A DNA stretch of 64,000 bases from Pseudomonadota bacterium (GTDB taxonomy: Bacteria > Desulfobacterota > Desulfobacteria > Desulfobacterales > RPRI01). Shown here piece after piece: positions 56,544 through 64,000 of the stretch. Each line of letters opens with the position of its first letter. Position 1 is the first letter of the stretch. Location: assembly GCA_018817425.1 (NCBI GenBank), contig JAHITX010000111.1, positions 62,001-126,000 on the forward strand, in the 5' to 3' direction. Both the position numbers and the translations under genes were made by a program. The notes under the pieces are model-generated. The model was not told the origin of the DNA. It saw nothing but the letters and a program-made list of their open reading frames with translations, and ran no database searches.

Positions 56544-58057
56544 AATTATCATCTCTTTTAAAAGCCATAAATATAACGGATTGTTGTCCTGATCCTGATA
56601 TAGGCTCGATACATTACAGGGCACAGGATGTAAAACCATCCGGCCTTTTCGTTGCTATACCTGGACACAAGGCAGACGGCCACGATTTTATTGATGCGGC
56701 AATGGAAAAAGGTGCGTCTGCAATAGTGGTTCAAAAAAAGATGGTCAAAAATTCTATTATAATCGAGGTTGAAAACACAAGAAAGGCTCTTGGCAGGATT
56801 GCCGCAAAATATTGTGGGAACCCTTCCGAAAAATTAGTTATTATCGGTATTACAGGGACAAATGGCAAAACGACTACTGCTTATCTTGTAGAAAGTATTC
56901 TCCATGCCGCTGGTTTTAAAACAGGTGTAATAGGAACGATTAATTGCCGTTATTCAGGAAAAACCTTTCCAAGCCCGGTAACAACACCTGAGTCACTTGA
57001 TCTTCAACAAATTCTTTCTGAAATGGTAAATGACGGCATAACCCATGTGGTTATGGAGGTGTCATCCCATGCCATAGATCTGTTCAGAATTGAAAGCTGT
57101 TTCTTTGATGCCGCTGTTTTTACAAACCTCACACAGGATCACCTTGACTACCATACGAATATGGAAAGTTACTGGGAGGTTAAGAAAAAACTTTTTACAG
57201 AATCACTTGTTACCGGACCAAAAAAAGAGAAAGCTTTTGCCGTAATAAACTGCGATGACAAAAGGGGAAAAGTACTTTCCGGCAATCTTTCGGTAAAATG
57301 CATAAAAACAGGCTCTGATACCGGATGCACTGTATATGCAACTAATTCAACAATAAATGCAAGGGGGATAAAGACTTTAATTTCAACTCCCGAAAGCTCT
57401 GTTGAAATTGAGTCTGATCTTGTGGGAAAACATAATATCGAAAATATCAGAAGTGCAGCAGGCGTTGCTTTTGGACTTGGAATCTCTTTAGACATAATAA
57501 AAAAGGGAATTGAATCACTTTCTGTAATTCCGGGACGCCTTGAAAGAATAAACAACAAAACCGGCATATCGGTCTATGTGGATTACGCACATACTCCTGA
57601 TGCATTGAAAAATGTACTTCTGTCTTTAAGACCTATTACAAAAAACAGACTGATATGTGTTTTCGGGTGCGGAGGCGACAGAGACAAAACAAAACGCCCT
57701 CTTATGGGAGAAGAAGTTGCGCGCCTTTCCGATATTGCAGTTATTACATCCGACAATCCAAGAACAGAAGATCCCATGGAAATAACAGATCAAATATTAA
57801 CCGGTATAAAACGGAATACGACAAACAGATATGAACCAACCGAATATAGACTTTTAACTGATAAAAAAGGCTACTTTGTCGAACCTGACAGGAAAAAGGC
57901 CATACATCTTGGAATTAAAATCGCAGAAGCTGGCGATGTTATACTAATAGCCGGGAAGGGCCATGAAACTTATCAGCTTATAGGAAAAGATTCATTTCCT
58001 TTTGATGACAGACAGGAAGCAATGTCTGCGCTTTTGCAGATAGAAACAAAGAGATAA
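56540..58057 (+). CDS. murE: UDP-MurNAc-tripeptide synthetase MurE
   Basis: A 505-residue Mur ligase that adds the third stem-peptide residue. P-loop GITGTNGKTTTAYLVE, and the DNPR motif (TSDNPRTEDP) specific for meso-diaminopimelate ligases, so the wall is probably DAP-type. A TTG start at 56540 overlaps the ftsI stop (TTGA). Confidence 0.95.
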   Translation: MKLSSLLKAINITDCCPDPDIGSIHYRAQDVKPSGLFVAIPGHKADGHDFIDAAMEKGASAIVVQKKMVKNSIIIEVENTRKALGRIAAKYCGNPSEKLVIIGITGTNGKTTTAYLVESILHAAGFKTGVIGTINCRYSGKTFPSPVTTPESLDLQQILSEMVNDGITHVVMEVSSHAIDLFRIESCFFDAAVFTNLTQDHLDYHTNMESYWEVKKKLFTESLVTGPKKEKAFAVINCDDKRGKVLSGNLSVKCIKTGSDTGCTVYATNSTINARGIKTLISTPESSVEIESDLVGKHNIENIRSAAGVAFGLGISLDIIKKGIESLSVIPGRLERINNKTGISVYVDYAHTPDALKNVLLSLRPITKNRLICVFGCGGDRDKTKRPLMGEEVARLSDIAVITSDNPRTEDPMEITDQILTGIKRNTTNRYEPTEYRLLTDKKGYFVEPDRKKAIHLGIKIAEAGDVILIAGKGHETYQLIGKDSFPFDDRQEAMSALLQIETKR

Positions 58058-58060
58058 TAT

Positions 58061-59503
58061 ATGAAACAACTTATTCCGTGGTCTGAAGATGAAATATTAA
58101 AAGCAACAGAAGGTGTTGTTGTTTCCGGGGGAAACAGGCACACATTTACAGGTATCTCCATTGATTCACGGACAATAACTGCCGGCGAACTTTTTGTTGC
58201 CATTGAAGGTATTAATTTCGACGGACATAATTTTGCAAAAGAAGTTATCACAAAAAATATTAAAGGTCTGGTCATAAACAGACAAAAAACAGCAGAGCTT
58301 TTATGTAACAAATCAGACAATCCGGATGTGTTTTGTGTTGAAGTCGATAATACTACTAAAGCGCTTGGGGATATTGCAGCCTATAACAGGAAAAGAGCAA
58401 ATGTTTCCGTAATAGCGATTACAGGCTCAAACGGCAAAACATCTACAAGAGAAATGACAAGCGCGATTGTTTCCCGCCATTTTGATACTCTTTCAACAAT
58501 AGGGAATTTAAACAACGAGATTGGCCTTCCCTTAACCCTTCTTAAGCTAAGCCCATTTAATAAATGGGCGGTTGTTGAACTTGGAACGAATCATCCGGGA
58601 GAAATAGCAAGACTTGCCCAAATATGCAAACCTGACATCGGTATAATAACAAATATAGGCAGAGCGCATCTTGAAGGATTAAAATCTATTGAAGGTATTA
58701 TGAATGCCAAAGGGGAGCTATTAAACGACATCAAACCGGATGGAACAGTTATTCTTAACGCAGATGATGAAAGAGTCATGAAGCTTGCCCGCAAAACACA
58801 AAGAAACAAAATTTACTTTGGGCTTTCACAAAAAGCATTGATTAAAGCATCTTCGATCGAGATAAATAAAACATCAACCTCATTTACACTAAAACTTCCC
58901 GAGGATGCTATAAGAGTAGAACTTCCCGTAACAGGACATTTTATGGTGCCGAATGCGCTTGCTGCCGCTTCTGTAGGATATCTTCTTAAACTCAGCGCAC
59001 ATGATATAAAGGCGGGTCTTGAAAATTTCACCAGTGCAAAAAGCAGGATGAATATTTTTGCTTTGGGAAACGGGGTTACTATTATTGATGATACCTACAA
59101 TGCAAACCCGGATTCCATGGAAGCAGCCATAAGATCACTTGCAGGTTTAAAAGGTAACAAAAGAGGAGTGCTTGTTGCCGGTGATATGCTGGAACTTGGA
59201 ATTTATTCTGAAGCTCTGCATAAAAAAATAGGCGAGTTTTGTGCTGAATTCGGCATTGAAAGGCTTTATGCCACAGGTCAATTTTCCGCCAATGTGGCAG
59301 CTGGTGCAATTATAGGAGGCATGGATGTTTCTTCTGTTTTCACAGGATCACAGGAAGATATTATAAGCGATCTGAAAGAATGGTTAATACCAACAGATTG
59401 CGTACTTATTAAAGGCTCAAGGGCTATGGCAATGGAAAAAATAGTTGCAAAATTAAAAGAATGGGCAGGAACATCGGCAAAGTTAATTAAGGATAAAGTA
59501 TGA
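58061..59503 (+). CDS. murF: UDP-MurNAc-pentapeptide synthetase MurF
   Basis: A 480-residue Mur ligase that adds D-Ala-D-Ala. P-loop [14 protein letters not shown], the acid-rich middle ([16 protein letters not shown]), and [15 protein letters not shown] in the C-terminal domain are diagnostic. Three bp after murE, overlaps mraY by 4 bp. Confidence 0.95.
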   Translation: MKQLIPWSEDEILKATEGVVVSGGNRHTFTGISIDSRTITAGELFVAIEGINFDGHNFAKEVITKNIKGLVINRQKTAELLCNKSDNPDVFCVEVDNTTKALGDIAAYNRKRANVSVIAITGSNGKTSTREMTSAIVSRHFDTLSTIGNLNNEIGLPLTLLKLSPFNKWAVVELGTNHPGEIARLAQICKPDIGIITNIGRAHLEGLKSIEGIMNAKGELLNDIKPDGTVILNADDERVMKLARKTQRNKIYFGLSQKALIKASSIEINKTSTSFTLKLPEDAIRVELPVTGHFMVPNALAAASVGYLLKLSAHDIKAGLENFTSAKSRMNIFALGNGVTIIDDTYNANPDSMEAAIRSLAGLKGNKRGVLVAGDMLELGIYSEALHKKIGEFCAEFGIERLYATGQFSANVAAGAIIGGMDVSSVFTGSQEDIISDLKEWLIPTDCVLIKGSRAMAMEKIVAKLKEWAGTSAKLIKDKV

Positions 59504-60579
59504 TTTATCATTTATTATATCCGCTTCACACAACATTTTCTGCATTTAATGTATTCAGGTACATTACATTCAGAACAATATATGCGGTTTTAACTGCCTT
59601 TTTAATTTGCTTTCTCTTAGGGCCCTGGGTAATCCGCAAACTCACCAAGTTGCAGATCGGCCAGCACATTAGGGAAGAAGGGCCAAAAGGGCATCAGAAA
59701 AAAACCGGCACACCAACTATGGGAGGAACGCTGATTGCCTTTTCGCTGGTAGTGACAACACTTCTGTGGAGTAATCTTTCAAATTACTATGTCTGGATAC
59801 TTCTTCTTGCAACAATAGGCTACGCTTTAATAGGATTTGCAGATGATTATCTCAAGCAGGTCAAAAAGCAAAATATGGGGTTAATCCCACGCAATAAATT
59901 TATCCTGCAATCGGCACTGGCATTAATCATAAGCACCTTTATCTATATCAGTCCCAATTTTTCAAGCACTCTGATTGTTCCTTTTTTTAAAAACATTTCG
60001 CCTGACCTTGGCGTTTTTTATATTTTCTTTGCCGCCTTTGTTATCGTGGGAACCTCAAATGCGGTTAATCTGACAGACGGTCTTGACGGGCTTGCTATAG
60101 GCCCTACAACTATTGTGGCAGTTACTTACATGATTTTAGCTTATGTTGGCGGAAACATCAAAATTGCCGAGTATCTTCAAATACCCCATGTAGCTGGAAG
60201 CGGGGAAGTAGTTATATTCTGCGGCTGCCTTGTCGGAGCAGGTTTAGGTTTTTTGTGGTTTAACGCATATCCGGCACAGATATTTATGGGAGATACCGGA
60301 TCTCTTTGTTTAGGCGGCGTTATCGGAACAGTTGCTGTAATTACAAAACAGGAGCTATTGCTTGTTATTGTCGGAGGATTATTTGTTATTGAAGCCCTGT
60401 CTGTAATTTTTCAGGTTTGCTTTTTCAAGATAACTAAAGGCAAAAGAATATTTAAAATGGCGCCTCTTCATCATCACTTTGAACTCAAAGGATGGCCTGA
60501 ACCAAAAGTGATAGTACGATTCTGGATTATTGCGGTTGCCCTTGCGCTTCTGTCTTTAAGCACGCTGAAAATAAGATAA
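59500..60579 (+). CDS. mraY: Phospho-MurNAc-pentapeptide transferase MraY
   Basis: A 359-residue integral membrane enzyme with about 10 helices that makes lipid [21 protein letters not shown] (catalytic Asp-Asp), [10 protein letters not shown] and [15 protein letters not shown] are the conserved loops. Start codon overlaps murF (ATGA). Confidence 0.96.
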   Translation: MIYHLLYPLHTTFSAFNVFRYITFRTIYAVLTAFLICFLLGPWVIRKLTKLQIGQHIREEGPKGHQKKTGTPTMGGTLIAFSLVVTTLLWSNLSNYYVWILLLATIGYALIGFADDYLKQVKKQNMGLIPRNKFILQSALALIISTFIYISPNFSSTLIVPFFKNISPDLGVFYIFFAAFVIVGTSNAVNLTDGLDGLAIGPTTIVAVTYMILAYVGGNIKIAEYLQIPHVAGSGEVVIFCGCLVGAGLGFLWFNAYPAQIFMGDTGSLCLGGVIGTVAVITKQELLLVIVGGLFVIEALSVIFQVCFFKITKGKRIFKMAPLHHHFELKGWPEPKVIVRFWIIAVALALLSLSTLKIR

Positions 60580-60594
60580 TAAACAGGGATCAGG

Positions 60595-62019
60595 ATGAAA
60601 TTATCCGGAAAGAAAATACTAGTTGTTGGGCTTGGCAAAACAGGAATATCTACTGCTGTCTTTTTAAAAAAAAGAGGCGCTGATGTCATTGCAACCGACT
60701 CTTCAAAGGATGCAAATCTTTTCGATGCTGCAAATAATCTTTCAAAGATCGGGATAAATGTTGAACTGGGGGTTCACAATCCTTCTTCTTTTATGAATTC
60801 GGAAATTATTGTTCTAAGCCCCGGCGTTGCTCATACGATTGATCCTGTTGCAAATGCTGCAAGATGCGGTGCAATCATTATGGGAGAGATAGAGCTTGCT
60901 TCAAGATTTATTAAAGAACCGATAGTTGCAATAACGGGAACAAATGGCAAGACTACAACAACAACTCTGATTGGTAAAATGCTTGAAGAATCGGGCCTGA
61001 AAGTTTTTGTCGGAGGGAACATTGGCAACCCTCTTATTGATTATATCGACTCCGGAAATAAGGCGGATATTATTGTTGCAGAAATCAGCAGCTTCCAACT
61101 TGATACAATTGATGTTTTCAGGCCAAAGGTAAGTGTTTTACTTAATATTTCCGAAGACCATCTTGACCGTTATCCTGATTTTAACGCATACACAAAGTCA
61201 AAGATGAAAGTATTTAAAAATCAGAAAGAAAATGATTATGCTGTATTCAATGCCTCGGATAAATATATTTTCCCTGTGGCAGAAGATATTAAATGCAGCA
61301 AACTGCCCTTTTTTAACCATACTGCTGCAAACAATTACAATGAGTATGCAAAAATTACAGACGACCGTATTGTTTTTAATTTATCGAAAGACTTTGCCGT
61401 CATAAATCAGGAGGCAGCAGACCCGGTTGATGTTTTTGAGGGCAATTATTCTTTGCCTTTTTCTGCAATAAATCTTTTGGGAAAACATAACATGGAAAAT
61501 GTTGCTGCGGCAACTCTTGCAAGTTTTGCCGCAGGAGGCAATTGGACCGGAATAAAATCAGCCTTAAAAAACTTTACAGGACTTGCACACAGGATTGAAT
61601 ATATAACAACTATAAATGAAGTAAAATACTATAATGATTCAAAAGCTACTACTGTTGATTCTGTTATAAAAGCGCTGGAAGTATTTAATACCCCAGTTAT
61701 CCTGATAATGGGAGGCCGTGACAAAGGAAGTAATTTTGGTTTATTGGCAGACACTGTCAAAAAACATGTAAAAAGACTAATTGCTATTGGAGAAGCAAAA
61801 GAAAAAATAAAATCCGCTCTTGGCGATAAAGTCGATACTATTTTGTCAGACTCACTTGAAGATGCCATCTTTTCGGCAAGCAGATCAGCAGAATCTGATG
61901 ATGTTGTTCTCTTATCTCCGGCATGTTCAAGCTTTGACATGTTTAAAAGTTATGCACACAGAGGAGAGATCTTTCGTGAAGAAATCCTTAAAATAGCTAA
62001 AACGGCCGGTAATGATTAA
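60595..62019 (+). CDS. murD: UDP-MurNAc-L-Ala:D-Glu ligase MurD
   Basis: A 474-residue Mur ligase that adds D-glutamate. N-terminal VVGLGKTGISTAVFLKKRG, P-loop ITGTNGKTTTTTLIGKM, and LNISEDHLDRYPDF are diagnostic. CAGGGA precedes the ATG. The end overlaps the ftsW start by 8 bp. Confidence 0.95.
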   Translation: MKLSGKKILVVGLGKTGISTAVFLKKRGADVIATDSSKDANLFDAANNLSKIGINVELGVHNPSSFMNSEIIVLSPGVAHTIDPVANAARCGAIIMGEIELASRFIKEPIVAITGTNGKTTTTTLIGKMLEESGLKVFVGGNIGNPLIDYIDSGNKADIIVAEISSFQLDTIDVFRPKVSVLLNISEDHLDRYPDFNAYTKSKMKVFKNQKENDYAVFNASDKYIFPVAEDIKCSKLPFFNHTAANNYNEYAKITDDRIVFNLSKDFAVINQEAADPVDVFEGNYSLPFSAINLLGKHNMENVAAATLASFAAGGNWTGIKSALKNFTGLAHRIEYITTINEVKYYNDSKATTVDSVIKALEVFNTPVILIMGGRDKGSNFGLLADTVKKHVKRLIAIGEAKEKIKSALGDKVDTILSDSLEDAIFSASRSAESDDVVLLSPACSSFDMFKSYAHRGEIFREEILKIAKTAGND

Positions 62020-63166
62020 ACGTAATAAACAAATATTATCCGTGGCCCAAGAATCGCCGGGATATTATGATATAAAACTTCTGTTACCCGTTTTTATTCT
62101 GGTAATAATCGGGATAATCATGGTTTACAGTGCAAGCTCAGTTCTAGCTTTGAAAAAATTCGGAACCGATTATTTTTTCTTAAAAAAACAAGCTATGTTT
62201 GCCGCAGCAGGAGTTATAGCACTGGTAATCTGCAGACATTTCAATTACAGATATTACAAGGCGTTAGCCTACCCTATTCTTATCTTTTCAATTATTTTAC
62301 TTCTCGCCATACATATTCCGGGCATAGGATATACAGCCGGAGGATCTGCAAGGTGGTTGCACTTAGGTGGCTTTACAATTCAACCTTCCGAATTTGCGCG
62401 TCTTGCGATGATTATATATCTTGCATACTCAATAAACAAAAAACAGGAAGATATTAAAAATTTTTACGTAGGCTTTTTGCCGCATGTGATTGTGCTTGCA
62501 ATTTTTACATTGCTTTTATCCCTTCAACCGGATTTCGGCTCCCTTATTATACTCTGCGCTTTAACATGGACAATGCTTTTTGTCGGAGGAGTCAGAATAT
62601 TATATCTTGCTTCTTCGGTTCTTCCATTACTGCCGGTTGCCTATATTTATATGTTAAAAGAGCCTTACAGGCTTAGACGCTGGATAAGCTTCTGGGACCC
62701 ATGGCAATATTGTTCTGATGAAGGATACCAGATCGTTCACTCTTTAATGGCTTTCGGAACAGGCGGAATATGGGGCACAGGCATAGGTAACGGCTATCAG
62801 AAACTTTATTATCTGCCCGAACCTCATACAGATTTTATTCTTTCTGTTATTGGTGAGGAATTGGGGCTTGCCGGTGTTGTAGTAATCATTATTCTATATG
62901 CATTTATTTTAATAAGAGGGATCAGTATTGCCAGAAAAACCGAAGAGCCTTTTGGCGCATTGCTGGCGACAGGGATTACAATCACAATAGGCATGCAGGC
63001 TTGTATAAATATGGGTGTTACACTCGGTCTTTTGCCGACAAAAGGACTTACACTGCCGTTTTTAAGTTATGGAGGAACATCACTTCTTATTAATATGGCA
63101 GCAGTGGGAATACTCATGAATATAGGAAAATCTGCTCATAAAAACACAAACAGCAGGCAAGTATAA
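62012..63166 (+). CDS. ftsW: SEDS-family lipid II polymerase FtsW
   Basis: A 384-residue SEDS membrane protein with about 10 helices that polymerises septal glycan together with FtsI. Conserved loops are GGSARWLHLGGFTIQPSEFA, LLSLQPDFGSLIIL, YLPEPHTDFILSVIGEELG and GLTLPFLSYGGTSLLINM. Start overlaps murD. Confidence 0.95.
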   Translation: MIKRNKQILSVAQESPGYYDIKLLLPVFILVIIGIIMVYSASSVLALKKFGTDYFFLKKQAMFAAAGVIALVICRHFNYRYYKALAYPILIFSIILLLAIHIPGIGYTAGGSARWLHLGGFTIQPSEFARLAMIIYLAYSINKKQEDIKNFYVGFLPHVIVLAIFTLLLSLQPDFGSLIILCALTWTMLFVGGVRILYLASSVLPLLPVAYIYMLKEPYRLRRWISFWDPWQYCSDEGYQIVHSLMAFGTGGIWGTGIGNGYQKLYYLPEPHTDFILSVIGEELGLAGVVVIIILYAFILIRGISIARKTEEPFGALLATGITITIGMQACINMGVTLGLLPTKGLTLPFLSYGGTSLLINMAAVGILMNIGKSAHKNTNSRQV

Positions 63167-63171
63167 AGCCC

Positions 63172-64000
63172 ATGCGTATTATTATAGCAGGAGGCGGCAC
63201 TGGAGGTCATTTGTTTCCCGGAATAGCTATAGCACAGGAATTTATTTCAAGGAATCCCGAAACCGGCATTCTGTTTGTCGGAGTGGGTAATTCTTTTGAA
63301 AAAACAACTTTAGCAAAAGCCGGTTTCAATCATAAAAGGATAACGGTTGAAGGTATAAAAGGACGCGGTATCACAAAGCAGTTAATATCGGCTTTTAAGA
63401 TACCAAAAGGCATGTTTGAATCATTTGCAATAATAAAAAGCTTTAAGCCCAACCTTGTTTTTGGCGTGGGCAGTTATTCTTCAGGCCCTATAATTTTTAT
63501 GGCATGGCTCCTTGGAATTAAAATAGGACTGCATGAGCAAAACATTTTACCCGGAATTACAAACCGTATGCTGTCAAGGTTTGCCAATCGGATATATATA
63601 TCGTTTGAAAAAACAAAAAAGCTGGCACATACAAAAAATATAATTTTTTCAGGAAACCCCTTAAGAAAAGAAATAACAGATATCGCGAAAAAAGATATTG
63701 CAGATTACGAACAGAACAAAAGTGCATTTAACGTATTGATCATTGGAGGGAGCCAGGGTGCTCACAGCATAAATATGGCCATTATTGAAGCTCTCTTATA
63801 TATCAAAAATAAAGAAAGTCTTTTTTTTGTGCATCAGACTGGCTCTTTAGATGAAGAAACTGTTGCCAAAGCCTATGAGCAAAACAAAATCTATGGCGAT
63901 GTAAAACCGTTTTTCGATGATATGGCAATAAAGTACAGTCAGGCTGATTTAATAATCTGCAGAGCCGGAGCGACTACTGTTGCGGAAATTACAGTAATAG
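63172..64000 (+). CDS. murG: UDP-GlcNAc transferase MurG, 3' end cut by window edge
   Basis: The first 276 codons of the peripheral membrane glycosyltransferase that makes lipid II. AGGGTGGHLFPGIAIAQEF, VGSYSSGP, GLHEQNILPGITNR and the second G-loop IGGSQGAHSIN are diagnostic. The UDP-GlcNAc site begins near CRAGATTVAEIT. It starts 5 bp after ftsW; murC, ftsQ and ftsZ would be expected beyond the window. Confidence 0.95.
   Translation, partial: MRIIIAGGGTGGHLFPGIAIAQEFISRNPETGILFVGVGNSFEKTTLAKAGFNHKRITVEGIKGRGITKQLISAFKIPKGMFESFAIIKSFKPNLVFGVGSYSSGPIIFMAWLLGIKIGLHEQNILPGITNRMLSRFANRIYISFEKTKKLAHTKNIIFSGNPLRKEITDIAKKDIADYEQNKSAFNVLIIGGSQGAHSINMAIIEALLYIKNKESLFFVHQTGSLDEETVAKAYEQNKIYGDVKPFFDDMAIKYSQADLIICRAGATTVAEITVI

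Overview
The window looks like a chromosomal segment of an anaerobic Desulfobacterota bacterium (Desulfobacterales-like). This is inferred, not proven. The pointers are a selenocysteine tRNA, an N-type ATPase operon, the carboxyspermidine polyamine route, sigma-54 promoters and regulator, a PEP-CTERM-type remnant, meso-diaminopimelate-type peptidoglycan genes, and short deltaproteobacterial-style inverted-repeat elements. No rRNA operon, CRISPR array, phage or full transposon is visible.

Layout. 1-4.3 kb: two tandem phytoene-dehydrogenase-like FAD oxidoreductases (minus strand, the first cut by the window edge), divergent from a GAF/AAA+/Fis sigma-54 activator. A -24/-12 promoter and repeated GCAAC/GTTG half-sites lie between them. 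4.4-6.5 kb: a long pyrophosphate-dependent phosphofructokinase. 6.8-13.4 kb: a complete nine-gene N-ATPase operon (atpDCQRBEFAG, no delta gene). 13.4-19.3 kb: a tripartite RND efflux operon with a large palindrome upstream. 19.7-22.4 kb: a double-ACT protein and the carboxy(nor)spermidine dehydrogenase/decarboxylase pair. 22.9-32.2 kb: two glycogen phosphorylases, the first behind a sigma-54 promoter. Between them lie an MFS transporter, a DUF3795-like cysteine-rich protein, a PilT-like ATPase and a 198-bp inverted-repeat element carrying a fragment of a four-helix-bundle (23S rRNA intervening-sequence) protein.

32.2-34.9 kb is a gene graveyard: an antitoxin remnant, a frameshifted PEP-CTERM protein, a MITE, an RND-pump pseudogene with an in-frame stop and an internal deletion, and two copies of a 142-bp MITE bracketing a thioesterase gene. 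One MITE copy supplies most of the stop codon of the adjacent hybrid histidine kinase. 38.3-46.4 kb holds hflX, an inositol-monophosphatase gene, a Cys-rich small protein, a cysK remnant, a membrane protein, a glycosyltransferase, a lipoprotein, tRNA-Sec, an M20 peptidase and larC.

46.5-52.5 kb (minus) is the ffh-rpsP-khpA-rimM-trmD-methyltransferase-rplS-rnhB-yraN-rsmI translation/RNA-modification cluster. A 605-bp AT-rich divergent region separates it from the dcw cell-wall/division operon (plus, 53.1-64.0 kb: mraZ, rsmH, ftsL, ftsI, murE, murF, mraY, murD, ftsW, murG cut by the edge). Phased AGTGG repeats before mraZ look like an MraZ autoregulatory site.

The most interesting items are the sigma-54-controlled oxidoreductase pair, the sigma-54 promoter and palindrome before a glycogen phosphorylase, the N-ATPase with a double-carboxylate c subunit, and the small inverted-repeat elements with their gene wreckage.
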